Origin: DATAWK01 sp036267255
Lineage (GTDB): Bacteria; Acidobacteriota; Terriglobia; Terriglobales; Acidobacteriaceae
DNA: 64,000 nt
Reading direction: 5' to 3'
NCBI GenBank assembly: GCA_036267255.1
Contig: DATAWK010000043.1
Coordinates: 518,023-582,022, forward strand
Part shown: piece by piece, positions 1 to 9,757 of the stretch
How the letters are laid out: the number at the start of each line of letters is the position of its first letter
Numbering within the stretch: the first letter of the stretch is position 1
Notes under the pieces: model-generated
Databases searched by the model: none
Told to the model about the DNA's origin: nothing
What the model saw: only the letters and a program-made list of their open reading frames with translations
Translations under genes and position numbers: made by a program

Positions 1-1205
1 TCCTGATTCCATTTCTGTTCGGGTTGCAGCTGGGCACGGAATCTTCTCTGAGCGCCGCCATGCTGGCGGCCACGCTGTTGCTGCTGGAACGTTACCTGGA
101 ACGTCCGACGTGGACATTCACCATTGCTTTCCATTGCGCGGCCATTCTGGCAGTACTGAGCAGGCTGGACTCGATTTTTGTCATCGCGTGCCTGTGGATC
201 GCCGTGCTGGTATGGGCAACACAGCAGGCAAACCGCAAAATACTGCGGCGATATCTCGCATTGATTCCCCTGTATGCCGTGGTCTGGGGCGGGTATCTGC
301 TCAGCAACATCGTCTGGTTTCACACCATCATGCCGATCAGCGGGCTGCTGAAATCCAGCAACGCAGGAGACCATCGCTTCGGGCAGAACCTGCCGCACAC
401 GGCGCTGATTGCACTGGCCATCTCGGCAATTTCACTCATGATTCTGTGGCGCAAGCAGCGCGACCGCTGGCTGCTGTATGCGGAGCTGCCGTTTTTTGCC
501 GGCATTGGGATGCATGCGATTTACATCACGCTGCGCATGACGAGCGAGACGCGCTGGACCTGGTACTACGTCAGTTGGGCGCTGCTGGCTGCCTTGACCG
601 CCGCGCGCGCCGGCACATGCCTGCTTCGCGAAATGCGCTGGGGCGCGATGCTGCGCACAGCGGCGATGGTGGGTGCGGTGCTGGTTTCCCTGGCGCTGTG
701 GTATCGCATGGGGTGGAAGCATTCGAAGCACGAGAAGCAGGCATGGCCTGCCATGGCTTTTGAGCAATCCGTAGAAGGCCAGGACCATATCCACAGCCTG
801 CTGGCCTATGACATGCCGGGCGGCATGGCCTATTATTCGGATGTTTCCATCGTTCCGCTGGACGGCCTGATGGGAAACCTGCCCTACCAGCAGGAGCTGG
901 CGCTGCATGGCATCTGGGGCTTCATCCACAAGGACCACATTGAAGCCTTCGCCGGACCTTCGATCCCGTTCGATGCCTGGGCCAAACGAACCTATTGCGA
1001 CGCTGTTTTTCTGGAGAGCACGCGCTTTACCTGTCAGCCCATCGCCAATGGACAATGGACCATCACCGGCGTGGAAGTCTACTCCCGTCTGCCTTTTCAA
1101 CCGGCTGGATATATTCCATTGCCTGCGTCGCAGATTCTATGGACCAGGCCGGATTACATTACGGTCTGGCGCATCGCAGATCCGGAGAAAGAACCGGGCA
1201 AATAG
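1..1205 (+). CDS. Polytopic membrane protein, 5' end outside window (partial)
   Basis: The reading frame is open from base 3 of the window, so the start lies upstream; the TTG at 24 is simply the first start-like codon inside. At least four hydrophobic segments alternate with basic loops in the first 230 visible residues. A soluble C-terminal half of about 170 residues follows, with a run of aromatic and proline residues. The layout of an N-terminal multi-span part and a soluble extracytoplasmic tail resembles acidobacterial GT-C-like membrane glycosyltransferases, but no catalytic motif can be confirmed because the N-terminus is missing. The next gene, a TolC-like channel, starts about 55 bases downstream on the same strand, so they may be co-transcribed. 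Function is not assigned. Confidence 0.7.
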   Translation, partial: LIPFLFGLQLGTESSLSAAMLAATLLLLERYLERPTWTFTIAFHCAAILAVLSRLDSIFVIACLWIAVLVWATQQANRKILRRYLALIPLYAVVWGGYLLSNIVWFHTIMPISGLLKSSNAGDHRFGQNLPHTALIALAISAISLMILWRKQRDRWLLYAELPFFAGIGMHAIYITLRMTSETRWTWYYVSWALLAALTAARAGTCLLREMRWGAMLRTAAMVGAVLVSLALWYRMGWKHSKHEKQAWPAMAFEQSVEGQDHIHSLLAYDMPGGMAYYSDVSIVPLDGLMGNLPYQQELALHGIWGFIHKDHIEAFAGPSIPFDAWAKRTYCDAVFLESTRFTCQPIANGQWTITGVEVYSRLPFQPAGYIPLPASQILWTRPDYITVWRIADPEKEPGK

Positions 1206-1260
1206 ACCGTAAGTTTTGGCAACCGCTGAGGCCCATGGCAATCTAATCTGTAAGAGCGCA

Positions 1261-2787
1261 ATGTATATATCCTGGAATCCATTGAAATCAATCCTGCTAT
1301 CTGCGGCCTGCGCCCTGCTGTTCGGCGCTATGGTGTGCGGGCAGAGCGCAGCCCAGGGCTTTGGACAGCCTGCGCACGCTTCCGGAGGAACCGGCAGCAC
1401 TATTCTTTTGGCCACTCCTTATGCCAGCAGCACTGCGATTTCCAACGCCTATTCCGGCAGCGTGACCACGGTTCGGGCCACAGCTGAGACGATTCCGCTA
1501 TCGCTGGATGACGCCATTCGCCGCGGACTGGAACACAACCTGGCGCTGGTGCTGGCGCAGCAAAACCAGCGGATTGCAAGCGGCACAGAGCTCCAGGGCC
1601 TGAATTACCTGTTGCCGAACATCTCCGCCCAGGCGGCGCGCAACCGCAACGACATCAATCTGGTAGCTCTCGGCTTTCGGCCTGGGCTGCTGGCGCAATT
1701 TCCTCCCGGAATTATTCCTCCCGGCACCACGCTTGGTCCCGTTGTCACCGTTAATGAGGTCTCCGCGCAGGCGAATTTGCAGCAGTCGCTCTTTGATCTG
1801 AGCGCCATTGAGGAGTACCGCGCGGAAAAAGAGAAGCAGACCGTCGCGTATTACCAGATGGAGTCGACGCGTGGGTTTGTGATTCTGGATGTCGCGACTT
1901 CTTACCTGCAGGCGCTGGCCGATGCCGCAAATGTGGCCAATGCGCGGGGTCTGCTGGATGCCGATGCCGTGCTGCAGCAGCAGACAAAGGATGCCGACAC
2001 AGCGGGAACCGCCACGCATCTGGATCTGCTGCGGGCGCAGGTGCAGTATCAACAACAGGAGCAGGTACTGATCGCCGACCAGAACGCTCTGGACAAAGCA
2101 AAGATCGCCTTGAACCGGCAGATCGGACTTCCTGCCGAGCAGCCCATCCAATTGACCGACCAGACTCCCTACGCAGACCTTGCGCAGACGACCATCGAGC
2201 AGGCCCGGCGCATCGCATACGCAAATCGCCAGGACTACCAGGGCATGCAAGCGCAGTTGCGTGCAGCAGATCGCCAGCGCAGCGCGGCGCGCTATGAACG
2301 TCTGCCTTCGTTGAGCTTTCAGGGCAATTATGGCGTGACAGGAACCGTTGGCGGCATTTATCACGGAACCTTCCTGGCCGAGGGAAATCTAAGTGTTCCC
2401 CTGTTCCGCGAGGCATCTCTGCGCGGCGACCGGGACGTGGCCGAAGCCAGCAAAAACAATGCGCTTTCGCAACTGGCAGATCTGCACACCAAGATCGAGG
2501 CCCAGTTGCGAGACAGCCTGCTGGACATTGCCGCCTCCAAGCAATTGGTAGAGGTCGCACGCAGCAACGTCGATCTGGCCCACACTTCGCTCAGCGATGC
2601 GACGGATCGCTTTAAGAACGGTGTCGATGACAACCTGCCCGTAGTGCAGGCACAGGCAACGCTGGCCTCGGCGCAGGCGCAACTGGTGAACAGCCTGTAT
2701 CAGTTCAACCAATCCAAGCTGGGACTGGCGCGCAATCTGGGCATCATCGAGCAGCAGTACCACGCCTATCTGGGCAACGGCAAGTAG
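1261..2787 (+). CDS. TolC-family outer membrane efflux protein
   Basis: 508 residues. The ATG at 1261 is preferred over an in-frame TTG at 1216 because it places a clean signal peptide at the N-terminus (basic/aromatic start, hydrophobic core, ending near SAAQG). The mature part holds two outer-membrane-efflux repeats rich in Ala, Gln and Leu with long coiled helices, as expected for the trimeric alpha-barrel channel of type I secretion or RND/MFS efflux. No inner-membrane or adaptor partner is adjacent: downstream is an MFS gene on the opposite strand ending 9 bases away. It is therefore an orphan channel or works with a pump elsewhere. The family call is secure; the partner is unknown. Confidence 0.9.
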   Translation: MYISWNPLKSILLSAACALLFGAMVCGQSAAQGFGQPAHASGGTGSTILLATPYASSTAISNAYSGSVTTVRATAETIPLSLDDAIRRGLEHNLALVLAQQNQRIASGTELQGLNYLLPNISAQAARNRNDINLVALGFRPGLLAQFPPGIIPPGTTLGPVVTVNEVSAQANLQQSLFDLSAIEEYRAEKEKQTVAYYQMESTRGFVILDVATSYLQALADAANVANARGLLDADAVLQQQTKDADTAGTATHLDLLRAQVQYQQQEQVLIADQNALDKAKIALNRQIGLPAEQPIQLTDQTPYADLAQTTIEQARRIAYANRQDYQGMQAQLRAADRQRSAARYERLPSLSFQGNYGVTGTVGGIYHGTFLAEGNLSVPLFREASLRGDRDVAEASKNNALSQLADLHTKIEAQLRDSLLDIAASKQLVEVARSNVDLAHTSLSDATDRFKNGVDDNLPVVQAQATLASAQAQLVNSLYQFNQSKLGLARNLGIIEQQYHAYLGNGK

Positions 2788-2795
2788 AAATGTCT

Positions 2796-4040
2796 TCAGG
2801 CCGTCTGCAGGCGTGACTGCTTCCAACCCACCATGGCAATGCCAATGGTGACCAACTGCAGCGCGATCGTCAATGCAACGCACGCGGGCCATCCGCCAAA
2901 ACGCCATAGATAGCCGGGAACGATACCCGCAATGGTGCCGCCCACGTAATAGCAGGACAGATACAGCCCGGCTGCGGAGACTCGTCCACCCAGAGGCGCG
3001 GCGGTGCGCAGATAGCTGATGGCTGCAGCCTGGGAGATGAAGACTCCGCTGGAACACAGACCCAGACCGATAATCACCCAGACCAGAGACGGAGCTAACG
3101 TCAACAACACTCCCAGCATGGAAAGCATGGTCGCAGCCACCAGGCCGGTGCGCAGTTCGATCCGCGTCAGCAGGACGCCCGCCGCCGGGGTCGCCACCAG
3201 GCCAGCCAGATACACGGCAAATAGAAAGCTGATCTGCGACGTGGAAAGCCCGAACGGTGGTGCTGCCAGGTGGAAGGTGACATAGGTAAAAATAGCCACC
3301 AGGCAAAACAGAATATTGAATCCCACGGCATAGGTGGCCAGCAGCTGCGGATTGCGAAAATTGCGTAGCATCTGCTCCATCCGACTGACGCTGTGTGTGG
3401 CGTTTGCCGCCAGGTGATGACCCGACCTGCGTGCGTGCGGCAGCCACATGGCGATCAGCAATCCACTCAGCACGTTGATGACGCCCAGAACTACAAACGC
3501 AGCCCGCCAGCTATAGGCATCCGTGATCAAGCCGGCGATCAGGCGGCCCAAGAATCCACCGAGCACGGTGCCGCTGACATAGAAAGCCATGACGAGCGCC
3601 ACACTCTGCTCCGACCACTCCTCGGTGACGTACGCAATCGCGGTGGCAAAGATTCCCGGCATGATGACACCCTGCAAAAATCGCCAGAAGTCGAGCGCGT
3701 GCAGGTTCGAAGAGGTCGCTGCCAGCAAAGTTGGAACCGCCAGCGCCAGAATGGACGCTACAATCACGCGTTTGCGGTTCAGGCGCTCTGCGTAGGTACT
3801 GAACATTGGCGCTGATAGAGCCACGCCCAGCGTGGAGGCGCTGACAGTGAATCCCGCGGCAGATTTTGACACATGAAAAATCTGGACGAGCTGCGGCAGC
3901 AGTGGTTGCGTCACGTAAAGGTCGGCGAAGGCACACACACCGCACACCATGACCGCCAACACGCTGGAAACAGGGCCGATTCCCACTATGGCCTCGGATT
4001 CTGCTGTCGCAATGGCTTCGCCTGGTTCCAGTTCGTTCAT
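2796..4040 (-). CDS. MFS transporter, YnfM-like
   Basis: 414 residues with about twelve predicted membrane segments after a 25-residue soluble N-terminus. The loop between segments 2 and 3 holds the MFS motif-A-like stretch YAERLNRKRV, and the phrase VTQPLLPQLVQIF in segment 1 is typical of the YnfM/arabinose-efflux-permease subgroup. The likely role is proton-coupled drug or small-solute export at the inner membrane; substrate not deducible. It is divergent from the next MFS gene with about 70 bases between starts, so they may share a control region. Confidence 0.9.
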   Translation of the reverse strand: MNELEPGEAIATAESEAIVGIGPVSSVLAVMVCGVCAFADLYVTQPLLPQLVQIFHVSKSAAGFTVSASTLGVALSAPMFSTYAERLNRKRVIVASILALAVPTLLAATSSNLHALDFWRFLQGVIMPGIFATAIAYVTEEWSEQSVALVMAFYVSGTVLGGFLGRLIAGLITDAYSWRAAFVVLGVINVLSGLLIAMWLPHARRSGHHLAANATHSVSRMEQMLRNFRNPQLLATYAVGFNILFCLVAIFTYVTFHLAAPPFGLSTSQISFLFAVYLAGLVATPAAGVLLTRIELRTGLVAATMLSMLGVLLTLAPSLVWVIIGLGLCSSGVFISQAAAISYLRTAAPLGGRVSAAGLYLSCYYVGGTIAGIVPGYLWRFGGWPACVALTIALQLVTIGIAMVGWKQSRLQTA

Positions 4041-4110
4041 CCTTCTTTAACCAGAGTACAAGAGGCACAAGATTTCTCGCGCGCGAATGTGACACCATAG
4101 AGAAACGCAA

Positions 4111-5436
4111 ATGTCTGTTTCTTCAGGAGTACAGCGAGCAGCGGCAGCATTTCAATCGCGCGATTTTCGCCGCTATCAACTCGCACGGCTGCTGGTCATT
4201 CTGGGCGCCGAAGCCCAGGCCGTCGCCGTTGCGTGGCAGATCTACGAAATCACGCATCGTGCCATCGATCTTGGCTATACCGGACTGGCCCTTTTTCTGC
4301 CCGGCATTTTATTTCTCATCCTGGCAGGCCACACGGCAGACCGCTATGACCGGCGACACATCATTCTGATCTGCTATAGCCTGCAATGCCTGGGCACTCT
4401 CTCGCTGCTGGCGATGGCATGGACACACACGCGGAACGTGTTACCGATCTACGGGGTGCTGTTTCTGATCGGCTCAGGCCGCGCCTTCAGCGGACCGGCC
4501 AGTTCGGCGCTGTTGCCGCACCTGGTAGAGAAGCGCGATTTCGTCAATGCTGTCTCCTGGGGCGCGACCGTCTTCCAGATGGCGAATGTCCTTGGCCCGG
4601 CGGTGGGTGGTGTGCTCTATACGTTGCCGTTGCGCCGCTGGCTGCCCATGGCGATAGGCCAGCACCTGATGGGAGCAGCCATCGTGTACGTCTTTACGCT
4701 GTCTACCCTTGGCATCTTTCTCACATTGGTTTTTTCCATGTCCGTGCGTCCGGGGCGGCAGGAACAGCGCGCTATGTCTGTGGAAACGCTGCTGGCAGGC
4801 TTTCGCTATGTATGGGAAAAGAAGCTGCTGCTGGGCGTCACTACGCTCGATCTGTTTGCCGTGCTCCTCGGCGGTGCGGTCGCGCTGATGCCCATCTTTG
4901 CCGAGGACATTCTGCACGTGGGACCCCGAGGCCTGGGCGTGCTGCGCGCTGCTCCGGCCATTGGAGCGCTGATCGTCTCGGTATTTCTGACATGGCAGCC
5001 GATGCAACGGCGCGCGGGAGTACGGATGCTAATCTGCGTGGGTGTGTTTGGAGCAGCCACGGTTGTCTTTGGACTGTCGCGGAACCTGATTCTCTCTCTG
5101 GCTGCGCTGCTGGTGGTAGGCGCAGCCGATATGGTGAGCGTAGTGGTGCGGTCCTCTTTGATTCAGTTGGCAACGCCACAGCAGATGCGCGGGCGCGTGA
5201 GCGCGGTGAATTACCTCTTTATTGGCGCGAGCAATGAGTTTGGCGACTTTGAAAGCGGTGTGACGGCGCAATGGTGGGGCGCGGTCCGCGCGGTCGTCAT
5301 CGGCGGTATCGGTTCGTTAGTCGTCACCGGGCTCTGGTCGGTTATGTTTCCATCGCTGCGCCAGGTAGACCAGTTATCCGAAGATGCTTTGATGCCTGCC
5401 AGGGAACAGGAAGCGACCTCCGAACCGCTGCGCTAG
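4111..5436 (+). CDS. MFS transporter, EntS-like
   Basis: 441 residues, about twelve membrane segments. The N-terminus (FQSRDFRRYQLARLL) and the motif GHTADRYDRRHI match the EntS/MFS_3 group that exports siderophores, macrolides or other hydrophobic compounds. A second conserved stretch, QMRGRVSAVN, lies in the C-terminal half as is usual for this group. The ATG at 4111 follows a short divergent spacer from the YnfM-like gene. No siderophore biosynthesis genes are in the window, so the substrate is open. Confidence 0.88.
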   Translation: MSVSSGVQRAAAAFQSRDFRRYQLARLLVILGAEAQAVAVAWQIYEITHRAIDLGYTGLALFLPGILFLILAGHTADRYDRRHIILICYSLQCLGTLSLLAMAWTHTRNVLPIYGVLFLIGSGRAFSGPASSALLPHLVEKRDFVNAVSWGATVFQMANVLGPAVGGVLYTLPLRRWLPMAIGQHLMGAAIVYVFTLSTLGIFLTLVFSMSVRPGRQEQRAMSVETLLAGFRYVWEKKLLLGVTTLDLFAVLLGGAVALMPIFAEDILHVGPRGLGVLRAAPAIGALIVSVFLTWQPMQRRAGVRMLICVGVFGAATVVFGLSRNLILSLAALLVVGAADMVSVVVRSSLIQLATPQQMRGRVSAVNYLFIGASNEFGDFESGVTAQWWGAVRAVVIGGIGSLVVTGLWSVMFPSLRQVDQLSEDALMPAREQEATSEPLR

Positions 5437-5449
5437 CTAGTTTCCCCGG

Positions 5450-5483
5450 TTGACAGCAAAGGTCATTGACGATCGTCGATAAA
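5450..5483 (+). promoter_or_regulatory. Possible promoter with embedded palindrome before the sugar MFS gene
   Basis: TTGACA at 5450-5455 is followed at a longer than ideal spacing by GATAAA at 5478. The interval contains the perfect 10-bp palindrome GACGATCGTC (5468-5477), which could be an operator. Assignment rests only on motif resemblance. Confidence 0.3.
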
Positions 5484-5557
5484 AGGATGATGCTGAGGTT
5501 TTGTGGTTTCCGCATCCGGAACCCATGAACTAAATCGATTCAAGGGACCCGCAGCCA

Positions 5558-6880
5558 ATGGCCATTGCCGCAGCATCGACCACCACCGTACAACTTAGCC
5601 CCGGTCAAACCACAGGATTGAAGAGTTCGTTGGCCATGGTCACAACGCTCTTCTTTCTATGGGGTTTCATTACCTGCCTGAACGACATCCTGATTCCGCA
5701 CCTGAAAAGCGTCTTCACGTTGAATTACGCCGAAGTGATGCTGGTTCAGACCTTCTTCTTTTCCGCATATTTCGTATTTGCGCTTCCGTCGGGCAAGGTC
5801 ATCAACCTTATTGGATATAAGCGGACCATGGTTGCCGGTCTGGTCGTGATGGCCATCGGCGCACTCCTCTTTATACCCGCCGCCATGGTTCCCTCGTTCC
5901 CCATGTTCCTGTTCGCTTTAAGCGTGGTCGCTGCAGGCATGACATTGTTGCAGGTTTCTGCAAACCCCTACGTGGTCGTGCTGGGACCATCGGAAACGGG
6001 CGCCAGCCGTTTGAATCTGGCAGCTGCGTTCAACTCGCTGGGAACAACGATTGCGCCCTACATTGGAAGCCTCTTCATTCTGGGTACGGTGCCGCTGGCG
6101 CCCGAGATTGTGCGAAGCCTGTCGCCAGCCGCTCATCATGCCTACCAGGTGAGTCAGGCATCTGTGGTGAAGTTGCCGTACCTGATCATGGCCATCATTC
6201 TGCTTTCCTTTGCGGTTGCCATGGCGCTTTTCAAGTTGCCTTCCATCACGACGTACAACATTGCGTTGCAGCCGGACCCAAACGCGGGCAAAAGCATCTG
6301 GGAGTATCGCCACTTGATCCTGGGCGTGGTGGCGATCTTTACCTATGTTGGAGCTGAGGTTTCCATCGGCAGCTTCATGGTCAATTACCTTAACCAGCCG
6401 GACATCGGCAATCTGAGCCTGAAAGTCGCCGCCGGCTATGTGGCGTTCTATTGGGGCGGCGCCATGATCGGCCGCGCGCTCGGCGTTGGAATCACGCAAA
6501 AACTGCGCGCGGGAACTGTGCTGGGCGTGGCCGCGATCATCGCATTTTCTCTGGTCGGTACATCCATCCTCAGTTTTGGCCATCTGGCCATGTGGAGTCT
6601 GATTCTCGTCGGCCTGTTCAATTCGATCATGTGGCCGAACATTTTTGCCCTGGCGCTGGCCGATCTTGGATCGCTGACGAATAAAGGTTCCAGCCTGCTG
6701 GTGGCAGCAATCATCGGCGGAGCGCTCATCCCGCTGGCGCAGGGCGCTCTGGCCGATCGCATCGGCATTCATCATGCCTTTGTTCTGCCGTTGCTCTGCT
6801 ATATCTACATCGGCTACTACGGATTTAAAGGCTGCAAAGTACCGGATGCGTTGTCGTCGGCTGTGCGTCAAGCGGCCTGA
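5558..6880 (+). CDS. Sugar:H+ symporter of the FucP/GluP MFS family
   Basis: 440 residues, about twelve membrane segments. The stretch FFLWGFITCLNDILIPHLK near residue 32 is the hallmark of the FucP/GluP (FHS) family: the Asn-Asp pair after the first helix is conserved in L-fucose and glucose/galactose transporters. The segment AAGMTLLQVSANPYV is another family signature. It probably imports a hexose or 6-deoxyhexose with protons. It is alone, about 22 kb from the rhamnose cluster, which has its own RhaT, so glucose, galactose or fucose is more likely than rhamnose. It converges on ppc, whose stop is 28 bases away. Confidence 0.9.
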   Translation: MAIAAASTTTVQLSPGQTTGLKSSLAMVTTLFFLWGFITCLNDILIPHLKSVFTLNYAEVMLVQTFFFSAYFVFALPSGKVINLIGYKRTMVAGLVVMAIGALLFIPAAMVPSFPMFLFALSVVAAGMTLLQVSANPYVVVLGPSETGASRLNLAAAFNSLGTTIAPYIGSLFILGTVPLAPEIVRSLSPAAHHAYQVSQASVVKLPYLIMAIILLSFAVAMALFKLPSITTYNIALQPDPNAGKSIWEYRHLILGVVAIFTYVGAEVSIGSFMVNYLNQPDIGNLSLKVAAGYVAFYWGGAMIGRALGVGITQKLRAGTVLGVAAIIAFSLVGTSILSFGHLAMWSLILVGLFNSIMWPNIFALALADLGSLTNKGSSLLVAAIIGGALIPLAQGALADRIGIHHAFVLPLLCYIYIGYYGFKGCKVPDALSSAVRQAA

Positions 6881-6908
6881 TAGAAGCCGAATATTCCCGA
6901 TTCCTGGA

Positions 6909-9722
6909 CTATCCTGTGCTGCGCAGACCGGCAGCGATGCCGTTGATCGTCGCGGCAATGGCGCGCTGGACTGCCGGTTGGTTGTCTCCGGCACGTTTGC
7001 GGCGCAGCAGCTCCACCTGGATCAGACTCATCGGATCCACATAGGGATTGCGCACCAGGATGGAGCGCGCCAGTACAGGATTGGATTCGAGCAGCGTCTT
7101 CTGATTCGTAACGGCCAGCACCATCTGACGCGTGCGTTCAAACTCGGCTTCAATCTTGCGGAAGACGCCTTCGCGCACGGTTGCATCCTGCACCAGCGAA
7201 GCATACAGGCGAGCGATGCCGAGGTCCGCTTTGGCCAGCGCCATCTCGACGTTGCGAACCAGATCAATGAACAGCGGAAATTCCCGCATCATCTCGCGCA
7301 AAAGCTCCAGGCCGCCGGGCTGCTGCGAGTAGATTTCCAGCGCATGCCCAACACCAAACCATGCCGGTACCATGTGCCGACTCTGCGTCCAGCCAAAGAC
7401 CCAGGGAATGGCGCGCAGATCGCCAAAGCTGTTCTTACCGGCACGGCGCGAAGGACGCGAGCCGATGCGCGCATTCTCCAGCTCATTGACCGGCGTGGCC
7501 TCAGAAAAATATTGCAGCACCGCGGGATCTTCCGGAATGTTTTTGCGGTAGAACGTGTAGGCCGTTGCAGACATGGCGTCGAAAGCCTGCTCCCATCCGT
7601 CGCGCATCTGCCCGGTGCGATGGCCATCGGCGCGGCGCGCTTCGGGACGCGCCAGAGCGTCCAGAGAAGCCGCCACCATCAACTCCAGATTGCGTTCTGC
7701 CAGCACAACGTCGGAATATTTCCAGTGCAGCACTTCGCCCTGTTCGGTCAGGCGCATCTCTCCGGAAAAAGCGCCCATCGGCTGCGCGTAGATGGCGCGA
7801 TGCGTAGGACCACCTCCACGCCCGACAGTTCCGCCGCGGCCATGAAACAGGCGGAGATGTACATCGCACTCGCGAGCGACAACATGCAACTCGCGATGCG
7901 CCTTAAAAATCTCCCAGGTGCTGGTCATCATGCCGCCATCTTTGTTGGAGTCGGAATAGCCCAGCATGACCTCCTGCCGCCGCGACCACGAATTGAGCAG
8001 CGGCTGATACGCATCCATCGTCCACAGTTCGCGGCTTACCGTCGCTGCGTTTCGCAAATCTTCAATGGATTCATAGAGCGGCACGGGCATGAGGCCCTGG
8101 CTTGTTTCCGTCGCAGCGCACGTCACACCCTGCATCCGCGCCAGTTGCAGCACATGCAAAACATCGTCCACACTGCCGGCTCCACTGATGACATACTGCC
8201 GCACGGCATCTGCGGAATTTTTCTCCTGCAAGTCTGCAATGGTGCGAAATGTTTCCAGCACGTTGGTAGTTTCTGGCGACATGGGCGTCGCAAAGACTGC
8301 CGGATTGACGCCCGGCGATGGCCAGGTCTGCATTTCTGCCAGAGCGCGAGTATGTAGCCGCGCATGCTGTCGAATGTCGAGCGTCTGCAGATGAAGGCCG
8401 AAGGTACGCACTTCTAAAATAAGCGGGTCGATCAGCATGCGCGCCAGGCGTACGCCTGCATGCGTTGCAAGACTTGTGCGCAGCAGGTCCAGATCTTCCA
8501 ACAGCTCTGCAGCAGAACGATACGGCGGCAACGCCGCACGAATGGATTCTCCTTCGGGGGTCTTGCGTCCCGCATCCAGGCGCTCCCGGATACACAGGAC
8601 AAAGCGCCGGTATAACTCCCGCTCGTAACTCTCGCCAAATCCTTCTCCGGATCGTTCCAACTGCTTGCTGTATTGTGCCAGCCGTTCCTGCAAGGCATCG
8701 CTGAGAGCCACGCGATCCACCGAACTGGTAAGCAGATCGAAGACCAGCTGCACACATTGCCGGTAGTGTTCCAACACCTTTGCGCTGGCCATTTCGAGGG
8801 CCTGCCGCGTGACCGTGAGCGTCACATTTGGGTTGCCGTCGCGATCGCCGCCGATCCAGGAACCGAATTCCAAAAATTGCGGCAGCTCGATTGGCTCGAT
8901 GGCAATGCCGTACTCTTCTGTAAAGGCGGCGGCAACCTCCTGAAACAAGAGCGGCAGGGTTTCAAAGATGGCGATCTCGTAATAGTCGAGCCCCATCTTC
9001 ACTTCGTCGTACACAGAAGGGCGGCGATTGCGAACCTCATCTGTCTGCCATAGCGACGTGATCTCCGCCAGGATGTCCTGTTCGAGCTGCAGCAGACCTT
9101 CATCCGGCAATGGAATACGATCCAGACGTTCGAGGTATTCTCCAATGCGGCGGCGCTTGAAGAGCACAGACCTCCGTGCAACTTCCGTGGGATGCGCCGT
9201 GAAAACGGGAGTGATGCGAATCTGCCGTAGAAACTCCAGCGCTTCCTGCGCGGAAATTCCAGCCTGGCGCATACGACGCAACGTGCCGCGGATTTCTCCC
9301 GGCTGCGGTTCCCGTTGATTGCCCGCCAGCAGATGTGCTCCGCGACGGCGCTTACGATGGTTGGTCTCGGCCAGGTTGATCAGTTCAAAATAAAATCCGA
9401 ATGCGCGCGTGAGTTGGTCGGCAAACGCCACATCGAGGCCGTGAATCTGCTCCATCGCCCGGTTCAGCAGAGTTTCTGCAGTCGTTCGATCATTCCGCAG
9501 GCGTGCCTGCCGACCTTCCATCGTCTGGCGGCGCAAATCCTCAACCGCCTGAAACAAACGCTCACCGGACTGTTCCCGCAGGACATTGCCCAGCAGAATT
9601 CCCAGCGAACGCACATCGCGACGCAAGGGAGCTTCCTTGCGCGTGCCTTCCTGCACTTGTACTTCTGCCAGCCGATCGGCCCAGCTTTCCGGTTTCCAAA
9701 GAGGTTCCATGAATACTCGCAT
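6909..9722 (-). CDS. ppc: Phosphoenolpyruvate carboxylase
   Basis: About 937 residues, normal for bacterial PEPC. It adds bicarbonate to PEP to give oxaloacetate, refilling the TCA cycle in the cytoplasm. Visible signatures: FTAHPTE (active-site His region), LGYSDSNKDGG and FHGRGGTVGRGGGPTH (the Gly-rich catalytic loop). The C-terminus ends in RSTG, close to the usual (Q/R)NTG tail whose final Gly is needed for activity; the Ser replaces the common Asn. Start choice is uncertain: GTG at 9737, ATG at 9722 and ATG at 9710 are all in frame, and 9722 has a CAGG just upstream. The long open frame on the opposite strand is a shadow. Confidence 0.97.
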   Translation of the reverse strand: MRVFMEPLWKPESWADRLAEVQVQEGTRKEAPLRRDVRSLGILLGNVLREQSGERLFQAVEDLRRQTMEGRQARLRNDRTTAETLLNRAMEQIHGLDVAFADQLTRAFGFYFELINLAETNHRKRRRGAHLLAGNQREPQPGEIRGTLRRMRQAGISAQEALEFLRQIRITPVFTAHPTEVARRSVLFKRRRIGEYLERLDRIPLPDEGLLQLEQDILAEITSLWQTDEVRNRRPSVYDEVKMGLDYYEIAIFETLPLLFQEVAAAFTEEYGIAIEPIELPQFLEFGSWIGGDRDGNPNVTLTVTRQALEMASAKVLEHYRQCVQLVFDLLTSSVDRVALSDALQERLAQYSKQLERSGEGFGESYERELYRRFVLCIRERLDAGRKTPEGESIRAALPPYRSAAELLEDLDLLRTSLATHAGVRLARMLIDPLILEVRTFGLHLQTLDIRQHARLHTRALAEMQTWPSPGVNPAVFATPMSPETTNVLETFRTIADLQEKNSADAVRQYVISGAGSVDDVLHVLQLARMQGVTCAATETSQGLMPVPLYESIEDLRNAATVSRELWTMDAYQPLLNSWSRRQEVMLGYSDSNKDGGMMTSTWEIFKAHRELHVVARECDVHLRLFHGRGGTVGRGGGPTHRAIYAQPMGAFSGEMRLTEQGEVLHWKYSDVVLAERNLELMVAASLDALARPEARRADGHRTGQMRDGWEQAFDAMSATAYTFYRKNIPEDPAVLQYFSEATPVNELENARIGSRPSRRAGKNSFGDLRAIPWVFGWTQSRHMVPAWFGVGHALEIYSQQPGGLELLREMMREFPLFIDLVRNVEMALAKADLGIARLYASLVQDATVREGVFRKIEAEFERTRQMVLAVTNQKTLLESNPVLARSILVRNPYVDPMSLIQVELLRRKRAGDNQPAVQRAIAATINGIAAGLRSTG

Positions 9723-9757
9723 TATGCCTGATAACACCGCAGACCCTTACCGGGAAA

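Noticed and set aside
2389..3447. Minus-strand open frame of 352 codons
   Set aside because: Covers parts of the TolC-like gene and the YnfM-like gene in a wrong frame; its protein is not family-like.
6774..8357. Long plus-strand open frame (527 codons)
   Set aside because: Antisense to ppc, which has full family motifs; composition is that of a shadow frame.
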